This document shows, piece after piece, positions 24,079-33,139 of a stretch of DNA of 39,644 nucleotides. This DNA is from Lachnospiraceae bacterium UBA4338 (lineage in GTDB: Bacteria; Bacillota; Clostridia; Lachnospirales; Lachnospiraceae). Positions within the stretch are counted from its first letter, which is position 1. Each line of letters opens with the position of its first letter. The notes beneath the pieces are model-generated. The model was given only the letters and a program-made list of their open reading frames with translations, made no database searches and was not told the DNA's origin. The position numbers and the translations under genes were made by a program. Location of the stretch: NCBI GenBank assembly GCA_002393735.1, contig DGTK01000007.1, positions 236,987 to 276,630 of the forward strand, written 5' to 3'.

Positions 24079-24166
24079 TTAAATTTTTATAAAACTTTTG
24101 TATCTTTGCTGTTAATTATAAATCATAATAAAATATATTAAAGTGATTATTATAAGGAGATACATA

Positions 24167-24502
24167 TTGAATAATAACGATACTCTTAATAGAATCGAAG
24201 AATTGATGCAAGAGCGTGATTGGACATTGTATCGGCTTGCCAAAGAAGCCGATATACCTTATGGCAATTTGAATAATCTATTCAAGAGGAATAATGAACC
24301 TTCAATATCTACCCTTCGTAAGATATGCAACGGATTTAACATAAGCATATCTGATTTTTTCTCTGATAATATACATAAACCCACAAATGATTACTCTTTA
24401 GATGAAAAGACTGTTATTTTAGAATACAGATCACTGTCAAGAAGCGATAAAGAACTTGTAAAAGCCTATATAATGGGACTAAAACGACAAAAAATACAGT
24501 AA
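24167..24502 (+). CDS. XRE-family HTH regulator with TTG start
   Basis: 111 residues. HTH_3 domain (about 5-60): RIEELMQERDWTLYRLAKEADIPYGNLNNLF, then ISTLRKICNGFNISISDFFSD, typical of small phage-like repressors. The start is TTG at 24167, because AAGGAGA at 24154-24160 sits seven bases upstream; starting at the GTG at 24143 would put this site inside the gene. A promoter candidate is TTGCTG (24106-24111), 17 bp, TAAAAT (24129-24134). It diverges from the LysM gene. Targets unknown. Confidence 0.85.
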   Translation: MNNNDTLNRIEELMQERDWTLYRLAKEADIPYGNLNNLFKRNNEPSISTLRKICNGFNISISDFFSDNIHKPTNDYSLDEKTVILEYRSLSRSDKELVKAYIMGLKRQKIQ

Positions 24503-24504
24503 AA

Positions 24505-24530
24505 GCCCGATTGCTTCAATGCAACCGGGC
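24505..24530. terminator. Terminator between convergent genes
   Basis: 10-bp stem GCCCGATTGC / GCAACCGGGC with one mismatch and a TTCAAT loop. On the minus strand TTTTA follows, and CTTATTTCT follows on the plus strand. Nearly identical sequence occurs at 20303-20328. Confidence 0.7.
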
Positions 24531-24567
24531 CTTATTTCTAAAGTGTTTAGTTGTATAAATCTTTTCA

Positions 24568-24747
24568 TCAAAATACATTCCTCGCAATACATTCCTTCTG
24601 CTTTTTCTGAAGAAAGAAATCACTTATCATAATATAAAAATCCTTCTCTTCTTCAGTCGAAGCTTCAAGGACTAATTGCATTGTATCTTCCTGAGTCAAT
24701 TCTTTAATATCCTTATATATTTCATTATATTTTTTTACGTCACACAT
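24568..24747 (-). CDS. Small orphan protein (59 residues)
   Basis: MCDVKKYNEIYKD followed by helical segments and KDFYIMISDFFLQKKQKECIARNVF. The ATG at 24747 has AAAGGG about nine bases upstream. Similar short charged ORFs are frequent in Lachnospiraceae genomes, but I know no function. The hairpin at 24505 can end it. Confidence 0.5.
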   Translation of the reverse strand: MCDVKKYNEIYKDIKELTQEDTMQLVLEASTEEEKDFYIMISDFFLQKKQKECIARNVF

Positions 24748-24877
24748 AATTATAATCCCTTTCAATCAAAAACATAAACCAACTGCTAAAATATAATATA
24801 TAAATAAATATAGCAAATATTAGTTAATAAGTAAATTAATACTACTAACCTAATTGTTTAGTAAGCCATCTATATTT

Positions 24878-24910
24878 AAAAAAAACCCGGTCGCATATGC
24901 AACCGGGCCA
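24878..24910 (-). terminator. Terminator of the pheB-hom-lysC operon
   Basis: Stem CCCGGT / ACCGGG enclosing a GCATATGC self-complementary centre. Eight T residues follow on the minus strand. It lies about 35 bases after the lysC stop. Confidence 0.9.
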
Positions 24911-24942
24911 TATTTTCTTAATTATATTTATGTAGTTAACAA

Positions 24943-26151
24943 TTACTCATCAAGTCCAAAAATATCATGAATAGCATTTGCTGCCTTCTCTGATTCTTTC
25001 TCATCAATAAGAACTGTTACTCTGATTTCGGATGTGGATATCATCTTGATGTTAATTCTCTCATTGTAAAGGCACTCAAACATCTTAGCTGCAACACCAG
25101 GGTTTGACATCATGCCTGCACCTACTATGGAAACCTTGGATACGTTCTTTTCGATTTCCACTTTCTCATAACCAAGTCTTGCCTTGTTTTCTTCAATAAC
25201 CTTAAGAGCATCATCACCATAGTTACCATCAACTGTGAATGAGATATCCTTGGTATTATCACGTCCAACTGACTGAAGAATCATATCAACATTTACATTT
25301 GCCTTTGCAAGAGCATCAAATAATCTGAATGCTGTACCTGGCTTATCATCAAGACCAATAACTGATATTCTTTCTGCACTTTTATCTACTGCTACTCCAC
25401 TTACAAGTAATTTCTCCACCTTTGTATCCTCCTTAACAACTGTTCCTTCCTCATTGGTAAGTGATGAACGAACAACTAACTGTACGCCGTATTTCTTAGC
25501 CATTTCAACTGAACGGTTATGCAGTACACCTGCACCTAATGTTGCAAGATCAAGCATTTCATCGTATGTAATCTCGGACATTTTGCGAGCCTTCTTAACA
25601 ATACGAGGGTCTGCTGTATATACACCGTCAACGTCTGTATAAATCTCACATTTATCTGCATGAAGGGCAGCTGCAAGGGCAACTGCAGTGGTATCTGAAC
25701 CACCTCTTCCAAGTGTTGTATAATCATCATATTTATTGATACCCTGGAATCCTGTTACGATAACAATCTTCTTGCTCTCTAACTCATGACGAATTCTCTC
25801 GGTATCAATTCTTTTAAGTCTTGCATTGCTGTAAGCCGATGTTGTATGCATCGCTACCTGAAAAGCATTAAGTGATATTGCAGGTACGCCAAGGTTATCC
25901 ATGGCCATAGCCATAAGTGCTACTGACTTCTGCTCACCAATTGTGAAAAGCATATCCATCTCACGTCTTGAAGGATTAGGATTAATATCCATTGCTTCTT
26001 CAATAAGCTCGTCGGTCATTTTACCCATAGCAGATAAAACAACAACTACATCATTTCCCTGTTTGTATTCTTCGATACATCTTCTTGCCACGTTGTAGAT
26101 TCTCTCTTTGTTGGCAACGGAAGTACCGCCGAATTTCTTAACTACTAACAT
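24943..26151 (-). CDS. lysC: Aspartate kinase
   Basis: 402 residues. Catalyses the first step of the aspartate pathway, ATP-dependent phosphorylation of aspartate. The N-terminal kinase motif KKFGGTSVAN is at residues 5-14, and GRGGSDTTA at about 151 is the ATP/aspartate site. Two ACT domains at the C terminus (about 265-400) give allosteric control by lysine and/or threonine. AGGAGG precedes the ATG. It is last in a run after hom and an ACT protein. The 57-bp gap before it has no lysine riboswitch. Confidence 0.95.
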   Translation of the reverse strand: MLVVKKFGGTSVANKERIYNVARRCIEEYKQGNDVVVVLSAMGKMTDELIEEAMDINPNPSRREMDMLFTIGEQKSVALMAMAMDNLGVPAISLNAFQVAMHTTSAYSNARLKRIDTERIRHELESKKIVIVTGFQGINKYDDYTTLGRGGSDTTAVALAAALHADKCEIYTDVDGVYTADPRIVKKARKMSEITYDEMLDLATLGAGVLHNRSVEMAKKYGVQLVVRSSLTNEEGTVVKEDTKVEKLLVSGVAVDKSAERISVIGLDDKPGTAFRLFDALAKANVNVDMILQSVGRDNTKDISFTVDGNYGDDALKVIEENKARLGYEKVEIEKNVSKVSIVGAGMMSNPGVAAKMFECLYNERINIKMISTSEIRVTVLIDEKESEKAANAIHDIFGLDE

Positions 26152-26208
26152 ATTTTCCTCCTGAATTAATTTGTTGTTAGTAAACCCTTATACATGAACC
26201 CTATATTT

Positions 26209-27420
26209 TTATTCATATATACGAATATATGAAATAACTTCCGGAATGTCCTTAGTCTTCATAAGGAAATCTCTTTCCTTCATTCTGTCTGTGATAAGAC
26301 CGAACTCGCCATCACATTTTGTGGTTTTAACCACGGATGAATTCTCAAACATTCTCTTAACTTCTGTTTCCTTATCAGCGCCTGATACTCTGACGAAGTA
26401 TTTCCATGAAATATTATCCTTCGGCACAAGCTCAACCTTACTGTCTTCCCAAAGACAGAAAATAAATTTCCCAAGATGCTTTGCGGCATCGATTACATCA
26501 CCAACCACTGCGCTGGCAGTCGGACGGCTTCCTGCGCCCCGGCCGTAATACATTGTCTTTCCCAGCATGTTGCCTTCCACAACCACCGCATTGAATACAT
26601 CTCTTACGCAGTAAAGAGGATCTTCTTTATCAACCAAAAATGGAGCAACGATGGCAAAACATCTGCCTTCAACATCCATGCTTACCCCAAGAAGCTTAAT
26701 GCTCTTACCCATTTCCTTGGCGTAGGCAAAATCAGCCGTGCTTATCTTCGTGATACCCTCTGTATGTATCTCATCGAATCTTACTGTCTTGCCATATACA
26801 AGGGATGAAAGAATTGCGATTTTACGACATGCATCATAACCTTCCACATCTGCCTCAGGATTACGCTCTGCATACCCTAATTTCTGCGCTGTAGCAAGGA
26901 CATCATCATAAGACTCGCCTTCTTCATCCATCTTTGTAAGCATATAGTTGGTGGTACCGTTCAAGATACCTGCAATACCGTGAATTCTTTCAGGTGTCAG
27001 TGATGAATTAAGCGTTCTGATAATTGGGATACCGCCGCCTACGCTGGCCTCGAAAAGATAGTTACAGTTATGCTCTTTTGCAACACCTATTAATTCTGCG
27101 CCGTATGCCGCAACCATTTCTTTATTGGAAGTACATACGCTAATCCCTTTTTCCAAAGCTCTTTTGGTAAAATCATAGGCCGGCTTTAATCCGCCCATGG
27201 TCTCGCAGATGATTTTAATTTCAGGGTCATTTATTATCTTTTCATAATCGTCGGTAACAAGGCTCTCATTAGGATCACCCGGGAACTTTCTGATATCCAG
27301 GATATATTTAACATTGATGGCATCACCTGCCTTGGTGCTGACCTCTTTCTGGTTATGCTGAATTACTTCAACAACTCCGGCACCAACTGTACCATATCCC
27401 ATAACTGCTATATTAATCAT
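26209..27420 (-). CDS. hom: Homoserine dehydrogenase
   Basis: 403 residues. Reduces aspartate semialdehyde to homoserine, the branch point to threonine and methionine. The NAD(P) site GYGTVGAGVVE is at residues 8-18, and the catalytic Lys/acidic region includes SNKEMVAAYG (about 98) and GGGIPIIR (about 128). A C-terminal ACT domain (about 315-400) allows threonine feedback. GGGAGGA precedes the ATG. It follows the pheB-like gene by 21 bases and feeds metY in this window. Confidence 0.96.
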   Translation of the reverse strand: MINIAVMGYGTVGAGVVEVIQHNQKEVSTKAGDAINVKYILDIRKFPGDPNESLVTDDYEKIINDPEIKIICETMGGLKPAYDFTKRALEKGISVCTSNKEMVAAYGAELIGVAKEHNCNYLFEASVGGGIPIIRTLNSSLTPERIHGIAGILNGTTNYMLTKMDEEGESYDDVLATAQKLGYAERNPEADVEGYDACRKIAILSSLVYGKTVRFDEIHTEGITKISTADFAYAKEMGKSIKLLGVSMDVEGRCFAIVAPFLVDKEDPLYCVRDVFNAVVVEGNMLGKTMYYGRGAGSRPTASAVVGDVIDAAKHLGKFIFCLWEDSKVELVPKDNISWKYFVRVSGADKETEVKRMFENSSVVKTTKCDGEFGLITDRMKERDFLMKTKDIPEVISYIRIYE

Positions 27421-27441
27421 CTATCAATCCTCCCGCTTTTC

Positions 27442-27885
27442 TTATTCTTTAGCAAGAATCTTTACATTTCTCACGCCTTTAAGTTTTTCCATCTCCTCTA
27501 TCATGTCTGACACATCACCCGTGGAAGGCAGTATCTGCAAGCTGAATGAAAGAGACGCCATATTATTAATAGGAATACTCTGATGAATTGTCAGGATGTT
27601 AGCGCCGTAGGATGCTATTACTTTAAGCATAACGCTAAGAATTCCCGGCTCATCCTCCATTTCACAGGTAAAGGTAACTGTCTTACCTTCAGAACTGTCA
27701 TGGAAGGGAACAATGTCATCTTTATATTTATAGAAGGAACTTCTGCTGATTCCCATCATTTCCGTTGCTTCACCAACGGTTTTGCATTTGCCCGATTCTA
27801 TCAGATTCTTACACTCTACAACCTTCAGAAGAACCTCCGGCAAAGCATCTCTTTTTACCACATAATAGGTATGTTCTTTACTCAT
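27442..27885 (-). CDS. pheB: ACT-domain protein (PheB / UPF0735)
   Basis: 147 residues. The N-terminal segment resembles a short HTH-like region with EMMGISRSSFYKYKD (about 43-57). The C-terminal ACT domain (about 69-145) reads FTCEMEDEPGILSVMLKVI. UPF0735/PheB proteins sit beside hom in many Firmicutes and are thought to be amino-acid sensors; the exact role is not settled. AAGGGG precedes the ATG. It opens the operon with hom and lysC. Confidence 0.88.
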   Translation of the reverse strand: MSKEHTYYVVKRDALPEVLLKVVECKNLIESGKCKTVGEATEMMGISRSSFYKYKDDIVPFHDSSEGKTVTFTCEMEDEPGILSVMLKVIASYGANILTIHQSIPINNMASLSFSLQILPSTGDVSDMIEEMEKLKGVRNVKILAKE

Positions 27886-27950
27886 ATAATCCCCTTAAAA
27901 ACAAGTCCGTCTGTTTTCCGCCAGCGGACAATTGTTCGCAGACAATGGAT

Positions 27951-27979
27951 ATTGTATCACACTATTTATGGTAAATCAA
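27951..27979 (-). promoter_or_regulatory. Promoter of the pheB-hom-lysC operon
   Basis: TTGATT (27974-27979), 17 bp, TACAAT (27951-27956) on the minus strand. The 65-base leader contains nested short inverted repeats (GTCTG / CAGAC around TCCGC / GCGGA, 27908-27943) and no recognised riboswitch or T-box. Confidence 0.65.
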
Positions 27980-28054
27980 GGAAAAAAAGGCAGTTTTTGC
28001 CACTATTAACAGAACTTTCTGAATCTATCGCCAGAAGGCGTTATCAGGTCATAA

Positions 28055-28080
28055 AGAAACAGCAGGCCTTAACCTGCTGT
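28055..28080 (-). terminator. Terminator of the sirtuin-tetR pair
   Basis: Perfect 8-bp stem ACAGCAGG / CCTGCTGT with a 6-nt loop. On the minus strand TTTCTTT follows, seven bases beyond the tetR stop. Confidence 0.75.
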
Positions 28081-28086
28081 AGTATA

Positions 28087-28680
28087 TTAATATGCAATTT
28101 TCCTCATCATATCCAGGTAAGCCTGCAGGCTTCCGAGATATTCTGACCTGGCGAATCTACCTGTAAGATAAGCTTCTTTCATAAGACCATAGGTTGTATA
28201 ATTTATGGTCATATCAAGGATGTCCGTATTAATGTCCGGACTGAATTCATCCGGGAGATTCTCAAAAGGCGCAGCAATGGCTTCAAGATAAGTTCTCACA
28301 TATCCCTTAACTGCATTCATTGCTTCCTCATCACGCTCATTGACTAACGTAGTTAAAAGCATCGGAGCATATTCGTAGAACTTTGAAACCTCTACCTTTA
28401 TTCTTTCTATCTCATATATTTTCTTAAAATAATCTCCGCCTTCCGGCATCATGGATGATAATTCCATGCAGTAGAATCTGATAATATAATCTGATACAAA
28501 GGTATATAAACCAAGTTTGTTCTCAAAGTAGTGAAACCAAAGGCCCTTACTTACTCCGGTATCCCTGACCATATCATCCGTACTGGCTTTCTTATATCCG
28601 TTAATGGCAAAAATCTTCACCGCTCCATTAATTATCTTATCCTGCTTTTCCTTAGACAGATCAAAAAATTTATCATTCAT
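28087..28680 (-). CDS. TetR-family transcriptional regulator
   Basis: 197 residues. The N-terminal HTH (about 12-60) reads IINGAVKIFAINGYKKASTDDMVRDTGVSKGLWFHYFENK. The helical C-terminal ligand domain is not assignable. It begins two bases after the sirtuin stop, so it is translationally linked, and its ribosome binding site lies inside the sirtuin gene. It may sense a metabolite tied to the sirtuin-like protein; that link is inference. Confidence 0.9.
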   Translation of the reverse strand: MNDKFFDLSKEKQDKIINGAVKIFAINGYKKASTDDMVRDTGVSKGLWFHYFENKLGLYTFVSDYIIRFYCMELSSMMPEGGDYFKKIYEIERIKVEVSKFYEYAPMLLTTLVNERDEEAMNAVKGYVRTYLEAIAAPFENLPDEFSPDINTDILDMTINYTTYGLMKEAYLTGRFARSEYLGSLQAYLDMMRKIAY

Positions 28681-28682
28681 AT

Positions 28683-29444
28683 TTAATCTCTACTCAAATG
28701 TTGCCATAAACATCTCATGAAATCCTGAGACTTGGTATAAATAACCTCGTCTGCATACTTATCACCGAAATGTTCATTCTCTGTTACCAAAATCAGATTA
28801 TGTCCCCGGTAATGGCTGGTACAGTACTGAATCTTTGAACCATAAAGATCCACACCAAGCACAAGCACAATGTCTGCCTTCTGACAGGCAATTGCAGCCT
28901 GGGTATTAAGGTCATTCTGTATTCTCTCACCAAATAATCTGATACTTGGTCTGATTGCCGAATCACATTCATCGCAAAGCGGAACTGTACCCTTGAAAGA
29001 CTTGATATAATCAAGGTCATAATCCTTACGACAATTGCAGCAGTAATAGTCATATACTGAACCACTAAGTTCAATAACATCTTCTACTCCTGCCATTTTC
29101 TCTAATCCGAATATACTAAAGGCGATAACTGAACTAAGATATCCTGCATCCTTCATATTCTTGATTACTTCATATGTAATACCAGGTTTAGGAAGGTCTC
29201 CTAAAACCTCTTTCTTGAAAAAATTATAGAATCGTTCTTTTCTTGTTGAGAACTCACCGGCCGACAAAATCTCCTCCGGAGCCTTACCGTATGTCTTCTC
29301 AACTCTGAAGATGTTTGTGTCATCCCAGACATTCATCTTACCGCACTCAACAACTGATTCATTACCGGTAATACATACGACATTTTTTGATTTTTTAATA
29401 GCATCAGCAATTCTGCTTATTCTCTCAATATCACAATTTAACAT
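28683..29444 (-). CDS. Sirtuin-fold protein lacking the catalytic residues
   Basis: 253 residues with overall Sir2 order. Strand CITGNES (25-30) stands where GAGIS should be. AFSIF (108-112) replaces the TQNID motif, followed by GLEKMAG. IELSGS (124-129) replaces the catalytic IELHGS, with S127 for His. The zinc cysteines are kept: C135/C138 and C157/C160. RPSIRLFGE is also conserved. Loss of the NAD-site Asn/Asp and the catalytic His argues against deacetylase activity; it may bind ligand or protein. The ATG at 29444 has GAGGA six bases upstream. tetR follows directly. Confidence 0.8.
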   Translation of the reverse strand: MLNCDIERISRIADAIKKSKNVVCITGNESVVECGKMNVWDDTNIFRVEKTYGKAPEEILSAGEFSTRKERFYNFFKKEVLGDLPKPGITYEVIKNMKDAGYLSSVIAFSIFGLEKMAGVEDVIELSGSVYDYYCCNCRKDYDLDYIKSFKGTVPLCDECDSAIRPSIRLFGERIQNDLNTQAAIACQKADIVLVLGVDLYGSKIQYCTSHYRGHNLILVTENEHFGDKYADEVIYTKSQDFMRCLWQHLSRD

Positions 29445-29522
29445 ATGCATTCCTCTTCAAAAAAATCTACCCTTAAAACACACACAATATATGTTATATT
29501 TTAGAAACTAATTGCCAAAAAG

Positions 29523-30779
29523 TCAACCAACAGCAGCCTTTTTATTAACAACTACTTCTTCTATTCTGTTATCTTTTACTTTCTTAACAATAAGCATTGT
29601 TCCATCATCAAGAACAACCTTCTCTCTTACCTGTGGAAGAGTATCGAGTTTTTCAATAATAAGGCCACCGATTGAATCATATTCCTCGCTTTCAAACTCG
29701 GTTCCGATTGCATTATTTATATCATCAAGTTTCATGCTGCCCTGAACGATATATTTATTCTCATCAATCTTGTGAATTAAGTCTCTTTCATCCTCATCAT
29801 ATTCATCTCTTATTTCACCAACAATCTCTTCAAGTAAGTCTTCCATGGTAACCATACCTTCCGTAAGACCATACTCATTTAAAACCATTGCTATATTAAG
29901 TGATGAACCGCGAAGTTCCATCATAAGATCAGAAGTCTTCTTATGCTCGTACGTAAAATATACTTCTCGTAAAATACTGCTAATCTTAAAATCTTCTTCC
30001 TTAAGGAAAACCATATCCTTAATATTGATTACGCCAATAATATTATCAGTTGATTCGTGATATACCGGAAATCTTGTAAACTTACTGTTTTCAAATGCTT
30101 CCTTAATCTCATTAAATGTGGCATCATCGGAAACACATTCCATATCAATTCGTGGAATCATGATATCCTTAACCATGGCATCACCAAAATCCACCACATT
30201 AACAATCATTTCTCTTTCTTTATCTTCTATAACACCATCTTCATGGCTGGTATCAACAATGGTTCTTAGTTCGATTTCTGTCATAGGGGTACTTTTGTCT
30301 GCATCAATTCTCAGCACCCACAATATAAACTTGGCAAAATTATCCACAATCCAAATAATCGGAGTGAGCACAATAAGCACAAATTGAATAATCGGTGCAT
30401 AAATAAATGCCAGTTTATCTGCCAGCACCTTGGCTATTGTTTTGGGAACAATCTCCCCAAATATAAGAATAATAAAGGTTAAAAGCCCCGTTGCAATACT
30501 TACTGCCATTGAATATCCGGTTGATGCCGCAATTGTTGTAGTAAGCGCCGACGCTGAAATATTAACAATATTATTACCTACAAGTATTCCACTTATCAGT
30601 TTGGAATAATTCGATAATATCTTCTGTATAAGAAGAGCTTTTTTATTTCCCTCATCACACAGACTTTTAATCTTTACTTCGTTTACTGCCATAAAAACTG
30701 TTTCTGCAGATGAGAAAAATGCTGACAGTAAAATTAAAATAATTAGAATGATTATTCTGATAATCGTCCCCTGGTCCAA
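29523..30779 (-). CDS. CNNM/HlyC-CorC family transporter protein
   Basis: 418 residues. An N-terminal DUF21 membrane domain (about 1-180, four segments), a CBS pair (about 195-320: MIPRIDMECVSDD and YGLTEGMVTMEDLLEEIVGEI) and a C-terminal CorC_HlyC domain (about 335-415). Members export or regulate magnesium, or have been annotated as haemolysin-like. The start is TTG (30777-30779), set by AAGGAGGATAAC. It follows the yhaN-like gene by 11 bases. Confidence 0.88.
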   Translation of the reverse strand: MDQGTIIRIIILIILILLSAFFSSAETVFMAVNEVKIKSLCDEGNKKALLIQKILSNYSKLISGILVGNNIVNISASALTTTIAASTGYSMAVSIATGLLTFIILIFGEIVPKTIAKVLADKLAFIYAPIIQFVLIVLTPIIWIVDNFAKFILWVLRIDADKSTPMTEIELRTIVDTSHEDGVIEDKEREMIVNVVDFGDAMVKDIMIPRIDMECVSDDATFNEIKEAFENSKFTRFPVYHESTDNIIGVINIKDMVFLKEEDFKISSILREVYFTYEHKKTSDLMMELRGSSLNIAMVLNEYGLTEGMVTMEDLLEEIVGEIRDEYDEDERDLIHKIDENKYIVQGSMKLDDINNAIGTEFESEEYDSIGGLIIEKLDTLPQVREKVVLDDGTMLIVKKVKDNRIEEVVVNKKAAVG

Positions 30780-30790
30780 GTTATCCTCCT

Positions 30791-33139
30791 TTACGCTCTC
30801 GACTTAGAACATGTAAAATATATAATCTGTTTACTTTCTGAAATAGACTTAAGCAGATTCATTCCTCTTTGTAAATTATCATCATCAAGATTTACAAAAG
30901 GATCATCCCATACTATAGTAGGATATTCTTCCTTAAACAAAGTGTCAATAAGTGCAAATCTTAAAGACACCATAACAAGTTCCCTTATACCAACACTTGA
31001 ATACTTGAAATCCCTGCTAATGGCTTTAGTACAATCTAAGATTTTGAAATTGGCATCCACCACGAATTTGCGACCTTCATTATCATCAATCAAATCAATG
31101 TATTTGGTCATATTGGCATTGATTTCATTGATATATCTCGAGCTGAAATTCTCTTTTGCTTTCTTAAGTAAATCCATGGTTTTCTTAATTAAGTTAAAAG
31201 TAGTCTTTGCTTCCTTAAGTTCTGCCTTAAGATCCTCATTCTCTTCTGCTTTTCTTTCAGCCTCAGATAATATATCATTATATTCTTCAATATCATTTTT
31301 ATAAATATTAATCTGATTCATCACACTGATTGTTTCATCATGAATCTCACCATCAAGTTTCTGAAGTTCCTCAATGGAACGCACTCCCTCTTCTATCACA
31401 TAATCAGATTCAGGAATCAGTTTCAAGTCATTTTGAACATCTTCAAGACTCTTATTAAGCATCTTGATTTTATTACTTTTATCCCTTATAAGTTTAATTA
31501 TTTCCTTATAGTTATTACCTTCTCTTGTATAAGGCTCATACTTCTGAATGCCCGAAATAATCTCTTTTTCAAGCGCATCGGCCTTAGCTATGTTCTCAGC
31601 CTTTTCTTCTTCTGTCTTCTTAAGTCTTTCATTATATTTATCCTTCTCATTTAATACAACTTCCATATTAAGAAGAAGGCTTTCAATATCATTATTTATT
31701 TTAAGGAATTTTCCAAGGAATAAATTAAGCGACTGTTTCTTGCCTTCGCATTCGATTTTCTTATCATTTAATTTCTTTTCCCTTTCTTCAACCCTTGCCT
31801 GCTGCTTTGCTTTTTCTCTCTCATATTCCTTATTCTTTCCACTGATTAAAATAAAGAAAATAATACTTGTTAATGAAATAATAAGTCCGAGCAAAGCATA
31901 TATGGCATTACCTGTAAGCGCATAAATCACAACTACTGCCACTAATCCTGCAATAATAAGTATCAATCCAAGTACAAGAAGCATCGTGGTATCAGGCTTG
32001 TCAATTTCATATAATTTATCACTTTCTTCCTTTACATCCATCTCAAGTGAATCGATTATCTTCTCTTCTTCTTTTATCTCCTTTATCTTATCCCTGCAGG
32101 CGTCAATGCTTTCCCTTGTGATATTATTCTTTTCCATCTGATCACATAATTCCTTATAATCAGACTCAAAATCCCCGGCCTTAAACTCTGCTTTCCTAAG
32201 CCCATCCAGATTGGCAATCTTCTCTAAAATCTGATCAAGTTCTTCATCTTCCGGTATACCGTTACTGAAATAATCATCAAGATTATTCAATTCTTTCTGG
32301 ATATCGGCGTATTTCTTATCAAGATTATCTTTCTTCTCTTTGTTGGCCTTATTGACAGAATTCTTCTCAGCCTTCTTAATCTCTTCATTATAGGCTTTGC
32401 TTATTTCACCATTCTTTTTAACCTGTTCACTTAACGCTTCAATTTCTTTCTGTCTTTGAATAACCTTAGCCTTATATTCAACAGAATTGGAGATGAATAA
32501 ATTATTATCATCAATCGTTCTTTGAATATCATCAATAATACCTGCTCCGCTCTGTTTATGATATTCACCTCTTTTTGCATCAAGTACGGCGCAGGCGCTG
32601 GTATACTCATCTTCACTGTTTTCATCTTCATTTGCTGCATTCTTAAGTTTATTTAAAAGAGTATTTCCAAGCGGCGAATTAACCTTGCCCTGACCTGCAT
32701 AAACAGTTGTAACATAAGTACTTTCATCCACTCCAAAAAGTTCAAAGCCAATATTTGTGGAATAATCATCAGATGGCATATTGGTTTTATTATCATAAAG
32801 CTTAAATGTGCCTGTGATATTTCCTGTATCCTTCTTAGCCTTTTCGCTTTTTGTCTTATCAAAAATTCTTTCAATTCGATATGTCTTATCATCTGTTGTG
32901 AATATAAGACTGCCACCGAAGACACCTCCGTCAAGCGGCTCATAATGGCTATATTCGTTAAGATCAATGTCCCTTTTTGAGGAATTTGGAAGCCCGTAAA
33001 ACATGGCCTTAATAAAAGAGTTTATTGTAGACTTGCCATATCCGTTATGTTCATTTATTACATTAAGGCCATCAGAAAAATCCATTTTGAAATTACTAAG
33101 GCCGCCATAATTCTCTATATAAATACTATTTATAATCAT
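30791..33139 (-). CDS. SMC-like ATPase of the YhaN/SbcC type
   Basis: 782 residues. Walker A NGYGKST is at about residues 33-39. Long coiled coils (about 170-370 and 450-660) flank a pair of hydrophobic segments (about 390-440). A signature-like SSVGIRELVMVSLR and Walker B TIVWDDPF are at the C terminus. Such proteins pair with an SbcD-like nuclease to process DNA ends. The membrane insert places this pair in the YhaN/YhaO branch rather than SbcC proper. ATGA overlap with the nuclease gene (33136-33139) shows coupling. Confidence 0.85.
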   Translation of the reverse strand: MIINSIYIENYGGLSNFKMDFSDGLNVINEHNGYGKSTINSFIKAMFYGLPNSSKRDIDLNEYSHYEPLDGGVFGGSLIFTTDDKTYRIERIFDKTKSEKAKKDTGNITGTFKLYDNKTNMPSDDYSTNIGFELFGVDESTYVTTVYAGQGKVNSPLGNTLLNKLKNAANEDENSEDEYTSACAVLDAKRGEYHKQSGAGIIDDIQRTIDDNNLFISNSVEYKAKVIQRQKEIEALSEQVKKNGEISKAYNEEIKKAEKNSVNKANKEKKDNLDKKYADIQKELNNLDDYFSNGIPEDEELDQILEKIANLDGLRKAEFKAGDFESDYKELCDQMEKNNITRESIDACRDKIKEIKEEEKIIDSLEMDVKEESDKLYEIDKPDTTMLLVLGLILIIAGLVAVVVIYALTGNAIYALLGLIISLTSIIFFILISGKNKEYEREKAKQQARVEEREKKLNDKKIECEGKKQSLNLFLGKFLKINNDIESLLLNMEVVLNEKDKYNERLKKTEEEKAENIAKADALEKEIISGIQKYEPYTREGNNYKEIIKLIRDKSNKIKMLNKSLEDVQNDLKLIPESDYVIEEGVRSIEELQKLDGEIHDETISVMNQINIYKNDIEEYNDILSEAERKAEENEDLKAELKEAKTTFNLIKKTMDLLKKAKENFSSRYINEINANMTKYIDLIDDNEGRKFVVDANFKILDCTKAISRDFKYSSVGIRELVMVSLRFALIDTLFKEEYPTIVWDDPFVNLDDDNLQRGMNLLKSISESKQIIYFTCSKSRA

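Noticed and set aside
26152..26208. Lysine riboswitch before lysC
   Set aside because: The gap between hom and lysC is only 57 bases, too short for the aptamer.
27890..27950. Possible T-box or threonine attenuator before pheB-hom-lysC
   Set aside because: The leader is only about 65 bases, with short nested inverted repeats and no T-box sequence or terminator U-run.
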